From: Candidatus Cloacimonadota bacterium
Lineage (GTDB): Bacteria > Cloacimonadota > Cloacimonadia > Cloacimonadales > TCS61
Length of the DNA: 5,469 bases
Direction: 5' to 3'
Assembly: GCA_023133395.1 (NCBI GenBank)
Contig: JAGLWO010000460.1
Coordinates: 1-5,469, forward strand
The notes under the pieces were generated by a model. That model ran no database searches and was not told the origin of the DNA. It saw nothing but the letters and a program-made list of their open reading frames with translations. Below, one piece after another: positions 1 through 5,469 of the stretch. Every line of letters begins with the position of its first letter. The stretch's first letter is position 1. The translations under genes and the position numbers were made by a program.

Positions 1-472
1 GGGGGAAAGGAGCGATCTCATCTATCGGACCCTGGGTTATTCCTGGAAATATCGCCAGGGAATTCATGGGCAGCTGATTGCCCTGCCAGTAAACCTTCTC
101 ACCTGTAAAATAGGCACCACCACAAATTCCGACATAGCCTCCACCATTACGGATAAATTCTTTGATCTTGTCAAATCCTTCCGATGAAATATCCTGAGCA
201 TATTGATACATATCACCACCAGGGAAACATATAATATTGAATCTATTAAGACTGTTATTATTGATTGAATCAGCTTTTACCAATGTGACTTCATAGCCCA
301 TCCATTCAAACATTTTAGTGGTAGCCAGGATACACCCTTCATCTGCACCGTTATCAGAATAGAGGGCAATTTGAGGAATATCATTCTGAGTCTGTAAAGA
401 TTGACAGCTAAAGGTGAACAGGAAAATGAATAAACAAATTCCTGATAATTTTAATAAACTTCTTATTTGCAT
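1..472 (-). CDS. BPL_N-like (class I glutamine amidotransferase-like) lipoprotein, 3' end missing
   Basis: The gene reads leftward from ATG at 472 and runs off the window, leaving 157 residues of the N-terminal part. Residues 1-22 form a lipoprotein signal peptide: a positive start (MQIRSLLK), a hydrophobic core (GICLFIFLF), then TFSC with Cys23 as the lipidation site. It should be anchored in the cell envelope. The mature part has two family signatures: FPGGDMYQY (83-91) and GGGYVGICGGAYF (110-122), where Cys117 sits in the nucleophile elbow of the class I glutamine-amidotransferase / DJ-1-like fold. These match the BPL_N domain (the biotin-protein-ligase N-terminal type). That domain occurs alone in many bacterial secreted proteins of unknown substrate, so a biotin role should not be assumed. 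The catalytic His and acidic residue would lie beyond the window edge. GGGAGG (477-482) lies 4 bases before the ATG and fixes the start. The TetR gene ends 18 bases upstream, so the two are probably co-transcribed. Fold is fairly sure; function is not known. Confidence 0.85.
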   Translation of the reverse strand, partial: MQIRSLLKLSGICLFIFLFTFSCQSLQTQNDIPQIALYSDNGADEGCILATTKMFEWMGYEVTLVKADSINNNSLNRFNIICFPGGDMYQYAQDISSEGFDKIKEFIRNGGGYVGICGGAYFTGEKVYWQGNQLPMNSLAIFPGITQGPIDEIAPFP

Positions 473-490
473 TTTTCCTCCCTATTATTA

Positions 491-1078
491 TTAATCGCTA
501 ATTAATAGTTGTTTGAAAGTTTTTACTATAGATGGTTTGAATTTTTTTATTACACTGCCTTCTTTTAAAAAAATAGGTTTTAAGCTCAGATAATAATTTA
601 TCGTTCCAAATAAGAACATCACAGCGGAAGTTACATCAACATCACGATATCTTTTTTCTTTTATTCCAAGTTCGATTGCCTTGTGAAAATGACTGCGGAT
701 AATGGAATCGCGGAAAAGGATCTTTCTTCTAAGTTCCTCGTTATAGAAGGGAAGTTCCCGCGCCAGTACTACAAAGAGTTCTTCCTCTTCCTGCAGAAGA
801 TCCAGGTATTGCAGAAGAAGCTGTTCCAGATCAATAGCCCTGGATATCAGATTCTGGATGATTGAACTGATCTCTTCCAGTTCCCTATCAAGGATTTCGA
901 CAATCAAAGAATCTTTATTCTTGAAATGCAGGAAAAGTGTGCCATGAGCGATACCAGCTTTCTCTGCAATCTCGGAAGTAGTGGTATTTAAGAATCCTTT
1001 TTTAACAAACTCAGCTTTTGCCATCTGTAGGATCAGTTCCCTGGTTTTTTTCTTTTGTATCTGCCTTTTATTCATCAT
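491..1078 (-). CDS. TetR/AcrR-family transcriptional repressor
   Basis: This is a complete 195-residue protein, the usual size for the family. The N-terminal DNA-binding domain spans about residues 10-58. It opens with TRELILQMAKAEFVKKGF, then the helix-turn-helix TTTSEIAEKAGIAHGTLFLHF (about 32-52), then FKNKDSLI, all classic TetR pattern. The recognition helix region (GIAHGTLFLHFKNKD) resembles that of FadR-type fatty-acid regulators (GVADGTIYLYFKNKE in B. subtilis FadR, from memory). The rest (about 65-195) is all-helical and rich in Leu, Ile and Glu, as expected for the ligand-binding and dimerisation domain; the ligand cannot be read from sequence. Two consecutive ATG codons (1073-1078) can both start the protein, with AGAGGG 5 to 8 bases upstream. 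A candidate operator lies 9 bases upstream of the start, which suggests autorepression. It probably also controls the co-directional lipoprotein gene 18 bases downstream. dnaE is divergent, 176 bases away. Family is secure; regulon is inference. Confidence 0.93.
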   Translation of the reverse strand: MMNKRQIQKKKTRELILQMAKAEFVKKGFLNTTTSEIAEKAGIAHGTLFLHFKNKDSLIVEILDRELEEISSIIQNLISRAIDLEQLLLQYLDLLQEEEELFVVLARELPFYNEELRRKILFRDSIIRSHFHKAIELGIKEKRYRDVDVTSAVMFLFGTINYYLSLKPIFLKEGSVIKKFKPSIVKTFKQLLISD

Positions 1079-1087
1079 CTTTCCCTC

Positions 1088-1105
1088 TCGATGAGTATTC
1101 AGTCA
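1088..1105. promoter_or_regulatory. Candidate TetR-family operator upstream of the repressor gene
   Basis: The 18 bases TGACTGAATACTCATCGA (minus strand) form an imperfect palindrome whose inner part is TGAnTAnTCA. It fits the TGAATGAnTAnTCATTCA pattern that I recall for the operator of B. subtilis FadR, with three mismatches at defined positions. It lies between the -10 region and the ribosome binding site of the TetR gene, a place where a bound repressor would block transcription. The outer arms match poorly on one side, so this is a candidate only. Confidence 0.42.
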
Positions 1106-1107
1106 CC

Positions 1108-1136
1108 GAGTTAGAAGTCAGTTAATATTTTGTCAA
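1108..1136 (-). promoter_or_regulatory. Candidate promoter for the TetR-lipoprotein operon
   Basis: A perfect TTGACA -35 box (complement of 1131-1136) is followed after 17 bases by TAACTC (complement of 1108-1113) in the -10 position. The -35 is consensus, but the -10 keeps only the first TA. The predicted transcription start would fall near 1100, within the candidate operator at 1088-1105. Spacing and position fit; the weak -10 keeps confidence low. Confidence 0.35.
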
Positions 1137-1151
1137 CTGTTTTTTAGAAAA

Positions 1152-1167
1152 TATGAATAAATTCATA
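1152..1167. promoter_or_regulatory. Perfect inverted repeat, candidate operator between divergent promoters
   Basis: TATGAATAAATTCATA has two perfect 7-bp arms around a 2-bp centre. Such compact perfect palindromes are typical of dimeric repressor sites. It lies 7 bases upstream of the plus-strand TTGACA (1174-1179) and 15 bases behind the minus-strand TTGACA (1131-1136), so one protein bound here could touch both promoters. It shares the TGAAT/ATTCA half-sites with FadR-like operators. The region is very AT-rich, so chance cannot be excluded. Confidence 0.4.
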
Positions 1168-1173
1168 AATCCT

Positions 1174-1203
1174 TTGACATGAAAATTAACCCTTAGAAAT
1201 ATA
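1174..1203 (+). promoter_or_regulatory. Candidate dnaE promoter
   Basis: A perfect TTGACA (1174-1179) is followed by an AT-rich stretch with AATATA at 1198-1203 (18-base spacer), or TATAGA at 1200-1205 with an overlong 20-base spacer. A start near 1210 would give a short leader of about 45 bases before dnaE. The -35 is convincing and the -10 is ambiguous. Confidence 0.38.
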
Positions 1204-1208
1204 GATGT

Positions 1209-1238
1209 GGTTTTGGGAAAAAACCGAAAATTTTTTTT
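1209..1238 (+). other. Weak hairpin plus T-run in the dnaE leader
   Basis: GGTTTT (1209-1214) can pair with AAAACC (1220-1225) around a 5-base loop. GAAAA and then eight T (1231-1238) follow, 2 bases before the AGGGG ribosome binding site (1241-1245). The form recalls an intrinsic terminator or attenuator, but the stem has only two G-C pairs. If the proposed promoter is right, the hairpin lies at the very 5' end of the transcript, which suits an mRNA-stabilising 5' stem better than termination. It could also be a chance feature of AT-rich DNA. Confidence 0.25.
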
Positions 1239-1254
1239 ATAGGGGTTATTCTGA

Positions 1255-4200
1255 ATGACCTTTGTCCATCTGCATAACCATACACAGTACAGCCTTTTGG
1301 ATGGCGCCTGCCGTGTAGACAAGATGATTGCCACAGCTAAAAAATTTGAGATGCCTGCAGTTGCCATGACCGATCATGGAAATATGTTTGGGACCATTGA
1401 TTTTTATACAAAAGCTAGAAGAGAAGGAATAAAACCGATTATCGGCATTGAGACCTATATCATTAATGGTGAACTTGACGACCCCAAAACCAAGAAAGAA
1501 TTCAGGCATCATCTGATTCTGCTAGCAAAAAACCTGACCGGTTATAAGAACCTGATGAAATTATCTTCCAAGGCTTATCTGGAAGGGTTCTATTACAAAC
1601 CTCGAATAAGTAAATCTCTCATTCAGAAATTTTCAGAAGGATTGATCTGTTTATCTTCCTGCCTGAAGGGAGAAATTCCCCAGCTTCTGTTGAGCAACAA
1701 GAGAGAAGATGCGGAAAAAGTTGTAGCCTTTTATAAAAAGGTTTTCCCGGGAAGATTCTATTTAGAGATTCAGGACCATAATCTGGAAGAAGAACGGATT
1801 GTTACACCCCTGCTCATCCAGCTGGCAAAGGATACGGACACCCCTCTGGTTGTTACCAACGACTGTCATTACCTGAATAAAGAAGATGCTGAGGCTCATG
1901 ATGTACTTTTGTGTATTCAGACCGGTAAATACCTTTCCGACACCAATAGATTAAAATACAACACCAACCAGCTCTATTTCAAGAGCGAAGAAGAGATGCG
2001 AGCACTTTTCCCAGGTCTGGAAGAGGCTTATGAAAATACGGTTAAGATAGCTGATGAGATTGATCTTGAACTTGATTACAATGAGTTTCTTTTTCCCAAA
2101 ATTGATATTCCAAAAGAGTTTACTACTTCCAGTGAATATATGAAACATCTGTGCTTCACTGCTGCTAAAGAAAGGTATACTGAACTAACAGAAGAGATTA
2201 AAAAGCGAATCGATTATGAACTTTCCACTATCCACAAAATGGGTTATGAAGAGTATTTTCTGATAGTTAAGGACTTCATTGATGCAGCTCGGAAAATGGA
2301 TATTCCGGTCGGACCCGGACGTGGCTCAGTTGTGGGGAGTGTGGTTTCCTACCTGCTCGGGATTACTGAAATAGAACCCCTGAAGTATGGATTGTTCTTT
2401 GAACGATTTCTCAATCCGGATCGTATAGGAATGCCTGATATAGATATTGACTTCTGCGCTGAAGGAAGGGGAAAGATCATAGATTATGTGATAAAGAAAT
2501 ACGGACGCAAGAGTGTTGCCCAGATAGTTACCTTTGGAACTCTCGGTGCAAAGTCGGTGATAAAGGATGTAGCCAGGGTTATGGGAGTTGCTGCTTCTAC
2601 TGCAAATGAGATCACCAAATTGATTCCGTCTACCCCCCGTATAACCCTGGAGGATGCACTTAAACAATCCAAAGAGTTTGCGGAAAAAATGGCAGAGGAC
2701 GATGTTAAAGCTTCTATCCTCATTTATTCTAAAGTCTTGGAAGGACTGGTTCGTCATATCGGAGTTCATGCTGCAGGGGTCGTAATTGGTCCTGGAAACC
2801 TGAGTGATTATCTTCCTCTGGCTACAAACAATCAAAAAAATGGTGAGCTCGCGGTACTGGTTCAGTATGAGGGGAAATGGCTGGAAGATCTGAAGATCCC
2901 GAAGACGGACTTTCTGGGTTTGAAAACTCTCACCCTGATAAAGAAGACGGTTGAACTGGTTAAACAATCTCAGAAAGTGAAAGTCGATATAGACAATGTT
3001 GACCTTACAGATAGGAAAACTTATGAATTACTTTCTCAGGGACAGACTGATGGTATTTTCCAGTTTGAATCTACAGGAATGAAAAAGCACCTGATCAATC
3101 TAAAGCCCAACATATTCGAAGATCTGATCGCTATGGTGGCTCTTTACAGACCGGGTCCCATGCAGTTCATTGATTCCTTCATCAATAGAAAACATGGCAA
3201 AGAGAGAGTTTCTTATATTCATCCGCTCACTGAAAATGCACTTAAAGAGACATACGGCGTCACAGTCTATCAGGAACAGGTAATGCAGATTGCCAGGGAG
3301 ATGGGTGGTCTGAGTGGTGCTGAGGCAGATACACTCCGCAAGGCTATTGGCAAGAAAAAACTGGCAACCATGGAAAAACTTAAAGTTAAATTTGTGGAAG
3401 GTGCTTCCAAGAATGGTGTGAAACCCCAGAAGATAGAAAAGATCTGGCTGGACTGGCTCGAATTTGCCAATTATGCCTTTAATAAGAGTCACGCCACTGC
3501 CTATGCCTTTATTGCCTTCCAGACTGCATTTCTGAAAGCCTACTACCCAGTGGAGTTTATGGCAACCTTACTCTCTTTGGAAGATAATCCGACCAAAATT
3601 CCATATTTTATCGAAGAGTGTAAGTCCATGGGAATTGAGGTTGTTCCTCCCAATATAAACAAGAGTGAAAAAGAATTTCTGGTTCATGGGAATAAGATAC
3701 TCTTCGGACTTAAGGCAATAAAAAATGTGGGTAGTGCTACCATCAAATCTTTCATTACTGATCGTAAAAAGAGTGGAGAATATAAAAATATTTTTGAGTT
3801 CTGTTCCCGATCGGACACAATGGTTGTAAATAAGTCTGTACTGGAAAGCCTTATTGCTGCTGGTGCTATGGACGAACTTGAAGGAAATCGTGCTCAGAAG
3901 TATGAAGCTATTGAAATTTCTGTTGAATATGCTTCAGGTGTACAGACAGAGAAGAAACGTGGTCAGATGATGTTTTTTGATGTTCTGGGAGCTGATGGTG
4001 GTGGTGATGAATACAAACCTGAATTGCCTGAAGCTCATGAATGGTCTCTCAATGAAAAATTAAAACAGGAGAAGAAGGTTTTGGGATTTTACTGGTCAGG
4101 ACATCCGCTCAGTCAATATAGGAAGATGCTCAATATGTTTGTAAACGCCAGAACCGATATGGCAGAATTCACACCGGAAAAGATACCGAGCAATATAGCT

Positions 4201-4704
4201 ATCGCAGGGGTGGTTTCGGAAGTTAAGAGAAAAACAGATAAAAGAGGAAATCCCTTTGCCATTATTGTTTTGGAAGACCTGAATGGTAAATTTGAGATGG
4301 CACTTTTCAACAACGATTATGAGAAGTATGCACCCCTGATGGAGGATGGGTTGGAGCTGTTTATTCTCGGTAAAAAGTCCAGTTTTAATAACGAAAAAGA
4401 GAACATGCTGCGTGTTATCCCCAGGAAAGTTCTCCGCTTTGATGAATTAAAAGATAGTCTTTCCGGTGAATTCTTTATAAAGATTAAAGAAGAGGATTTC
4501 ACTCAGGAATTCTCCAGTAAATTGATGGAATATTTTAAAAACCATCCCGGGAAATTTGGTATCCACATAAGTATAGAAACTAATAAATTTGAAACTTTGA
4601 ACCTGCATCCCAGAAATATCAGAATTTTCCCTGATGAAAATATTTCAGAACTCTTTGAAGGTTTTGAGCACAACCATCCAAAAATCAATTTAAACTTCAG
4701 TTGA
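1255..4704 (+). CDS. dnaE: DNA polymerase III alpha subunit (replicative polymerase)
   Basis: This complete 1149-residue protein is the catalytic subunit of the replicative DNA polymerase III holoenzyme and close to the usual DnaE length. Domains in order: PHP (about 1-270), palm/thumb/fingers (about 280-800), helix-hairpin-helix (about 812-875), OB fold (about 980-1060), C-terminal tail region (about 1070-1149). The polymerase site shows GPGRGSVVGS (353-362), MPDIDIDF with D395 and D397, and TDFLGL with D552, equivalent to E. coli D401, D403 and D555. YRPGPM (631-636) and FNKSHATAY (742-750) are also typical. The PHP domain keeps the metal-ligand set seen in active enzymes: H7, H9, D16, H41, E66, H86, C136, D203, H205. 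QMMFF (904-908) is a probable beta-clamp-binding motif. An in-frame TGA directly precedes the ATG, fixing the start; AGGGG (1241-1245) is a weak ribosome binding site 9 bases upstream. It is a DnaE1-type enzyme, not PolC (no inserted exonuclease domain or PolC order), and too complete to be an error-prone DnaE2. Confidence 0.98.
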   Translation: MTFVHLHNHTQYSLLDGACRVDKMIATAKKFEMPAVAMTDHGNMFGTIDFYTKARREGIKPIIGIETYIINGELDDPKTKKEFRHHLILLAKNLTGYKNLMKLSSKAYLEGFYYKPRISKSLIQKFSEGLICLSSCLKGEIPQLLLSNKREDAEKVVAFYKKVFPGRFYLEIQDHNLEEERIVTPLLIQLAKDTDTPLVVTNDCHYLNKEDAEAHDVLLCIQTGKYLSDTNRLKYNTNQLYFKSEEEMRALFPGLEEAYENTVKIADEIDLELDYNEFLFPKIDIPKEFTTSSEYMKHLCFTAAKERYTELTEEIKKRIDYELSTIHKMGYEEYFLIVKDFIDAARKMDIPVGPGRGSVVGSVVSYLLGITEIEPLKYGLFFERFLNPDRIGMPDIDIDFCAEGRGKIIDYVIKKYGRKSVAQIVTFGTLGAKSVIKDVARVMGVAASTANEITKLIPSTPRITLEDALKQSKEFAEKMAEDDVKASILIYSKVLEGLVRHIGVHAAGVVIGPGNLSDYLPLATNNQKNGELAVLVQYEGKWLEDLKIPKTDFLGLKTLTLIKKTVELVKQSQKVKVDIDNVDLTDRKTYELLSQGQTDGIFQFESTGMKKHLINLKPNIFEDLIAMVALYRPGPMQFIDSFINRKHGKERVSYIHPLTENALKETYGVTVYQEQVMQIAREMGGLSGAEADTLRKAIGKKKLATMEKLKVKFVEGASKNGVKPQKIEKIWLDWLEFANYAFNKSHATAYAFIAFQTAFLKAYYPVEFMATLLSLEDNPTKIPYFIEECKSMGIEVVPPNINKSEKEFLVHGNKILFGLKAIKNVGSATIKSFITDRKKSGEYKNIFEFCSRSDTMVVNKSVLESLIAAGAMDELEGNRAQKYEAIEISVEYASGVQTEKKRGQMMFFDVLGADGGGDEYKPELPEAHEWSLNEKLKQEKKVLGFYWSGHPLSQYRKMLNMFVNARTDMAEFTPEKIPSNIAIAGVVSEVKRKTDKRGNPFAIIVLEDLNGKFEMALFNNDYEKYAPLMEDGLELFILGKKSSFNNEKENMLRVIPRKVLRFDELKDSLSGEFFIKIKEEDFTQEFSSKLMEYFKNHPGKFGIHISIETNKFETLNLHPRNIRIFPDENISELFEGFEHNHPKINLNFS

Positions 4705-4714
4705 TGGAAAAATT

Positions 4715-5469
4715 TTGAAAAAACTCGTTACCATTATTTTCCTTATTTCTTCACTCTCCTCTCTTTTTACAGAGAACTTGAATATTTCTGTGGATCAGAA
4801 CCGCTTTCTAGATAGTTCCAATAATACAATTTTCGAGATAAATTACCAGATCCCTTACAGAGAATTGGATTTTCAGAGAGATAGTCTGGGTTTTATGGCT
4901 AGGCTGGAAGTAAAATTTTCCCTTCAGAAGAATGAAAAAATAGTGTATGAAGATGAATTTGTTAATAAAATTGTTCTGACCAATCAGGAACTGACCAGAT
5001 CAGACAATTATTTCAGTGATAAGATTTCACTTACTCTGGCTAAATCGGGTTTTCTGATAAAAACACTTTTTGCGGATTTGCATGAAAATATTACCCTGGA
5101 ATGGGAAAATAAACTTGAAATTCTTCCCCCTCAGACGTTAATTAGTGACATTGAATTTTCTTTTGATATAGTTGCGGATACCACCGTTTTCATGCAGAAA
5201 TTCCATCGAAAAAAAAACCTTTTCCAGGTGAATTGTAACCATATCTACCTGACTGATGAATTTGAAAAAATGTGTTTCTATTATGAACTTCAAAACTTTA
5301 AGCTGGATTCAGAAAACAGCTGTGACCTTACAGAGACAATCAGAATTCAGAAGAAGGATAGAATTATTAAGAAGTTACAAAATAAAATATCTGACAGCTC
5401 AATTAAGATTCCGAGAATACATAAAATCGAAATTTCTGATCTGGAAGCTGGATATTATGAGGTAATTAT
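4715..5469 (+). CDS. Secreted GWxTD-domain family protein, 3' end missing
   Basis: An open frame runs from TTG at 4715 to the window edge (251 codons), with no in-frame ATG before residue 61. Residues 1-19 look like a Sec signal peptide (MKKLVTIIFLISSLSSLFT), so the product should be exported. The following part matches the N-terminal region typical of GWxTD-domain proteins: an early RFLD segment, EINYQIPYRELDF (41-53), a beta-rich stretch to about 135, SDIEFSF (144-150), FYYELQNF (188-195) and GYYEV (246-250). The naming GWxTD motif normally lies further C-terminal and would be outside the window, so the call rests on pattern memory. The molecular role of the family is poorly known; members are common in Bacteroidota and Cloacimonadota-like genomes. 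The gene follows dnaE directly with no room for a promoter outside dnaE, so co-transcription or translational coupling is likely. GGA (4706-4708) could serve as a weak ribosome binding site. The start is uncertain: an ATG at 4704-4706 overlaps the dnaE stop but is one base out of frame. Confidence 0.75.
   Translation, partial: MKKLVTIIFLISSLSSLFTENLNISVDQNRFLDSSNNTIFEINYQIPYRELDFQRDSLGFMARLEVKFSLQKNEKIVYEDEFVNKIVLTNQELTRSDNYFSDKISLTLAKSGFLIKTLFADLHENITLEWENKLEILPPQTLISDIEFSFDIVADTTVFMQKFHRKKNLFQVNCNHIYLTDEFEKMCFYYELQNFKLDSENSCDLTETIRIQKKDRIIKKLQNKISDSSIKIPRIHKIEISDLEAGYYEVI

Noticed and set aside
683..865. 60-codon plus-strand open frame inside the TetR gene
   Set aside because: It lies antisense within a clearly conserved TetR coding region and has no recognisable protein features; it is a shadow frame.
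1111..1198. TTAGAA occurring three times (1111, 1144, 1193) in the intergenic region
   Set aside because: It is a short AT-rich hexamer with irregular spacing in an AT-rich region, so chance is a sufficient explanation.
1209..1238. Reading the dnaE leader hairpin as a true intrinsic terminator
   Set aside because: The stem has six pairs with only two G-C, and no upstream plus-strand gene needs terminating there.
1122..1512. Two minus-strand open frames over the intergenic region and dnaE start
   Set aside because: Both overlap the PHP coding sequence antisense, and no family is recognised. The intergenic part is better explained by promoters and operator-like sites.
2326..2967. 213-codon minus-strand open frame inside dnaE
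   Set aside because: It is antisense to the most conserved polymerase core, including the catalytic aspartates, and its translation shows no domain; length is explained by the codon usage of dnaE.
5256..5465. 69-codon plus-strand open frame near the right edge
   Set aside because: It is in another frame of the GWxTD-type gene, whose own frame stays open through the whole stretch and shows family-like motifs.

Overview
The window is an AT-rich bacterial segment with four protein genes in two divergent blocks around a 176-base intergenic region. No RNA gene, mobile element, CRISPR array or long repeat was seen. Lipoproteins with a loose lipobox, a GWxTD-type secreted protein and a Gram-negative-style DnaE with an N-terminal PHP domain suggest a diderm of the FCB superphylum. 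Candidatus Cloacimonadota or a related lineage is my best guess, but this is inferred from gene content and style, not from a database comparison.

Minus-strand block (1-1078). A TetR/AcrR-family repressor (491-1078) is transcribed leftward. Eighteen bases after it comes a lipoprotein with a BPL_N-type class I glutamine-amidotransferase-like fold (1-472), cut by the window edge. The tight spacing and the good ribosome binding site in the gap make these two genes a likely operon.

Intergenic region (1079-1254). It holds a candidate promoter for each direction, both with TTGACA -35 boxes but weak -10 boxes. Two palindromic candidate operators lie here. One (1088-1105), just upstream of the repressor gene, resembles the operator type I recall for Bacillus subtilis FadR. 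The other (1152-1167) is a perfect 7-bp inverted repeat between the two -35 boxes. A weak hairpin with a T-run sits just ahead of the dnaE ribosome binding site. The layout fits an autoregulated repressor that might also affect dnaE; this is inference.

Plus-strand block (1255-5469). dnaE (1255-4704) encodes a complete 1149-residue replicative DNA polymerase III alpha subunit. Its polymerase aspartates are intact, its PHP metal site appears complete, and it has an internal clamp-binding motif. Immediately downstream, without a gap, is a secreted protein (4715 to beyond 5469) whose visible part matches the N-terminal region of GWxTD-domain proteins. Its reading frame opens only at a TTG. A well-placed ATG overlapping the dnaE stop codon is out of frame by one base in an A-run, which makes this junction the oddest point in the window.

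The genes look like an ordinary housekeeping polymerase next to a small regulator/lipoprotein unit. I found no convincing evidence of a new defence or mobile system. The most notable points are the repressor/lipoprotein pair with its operator candidates and the frame problem at the dnaE/GWxTD junction.
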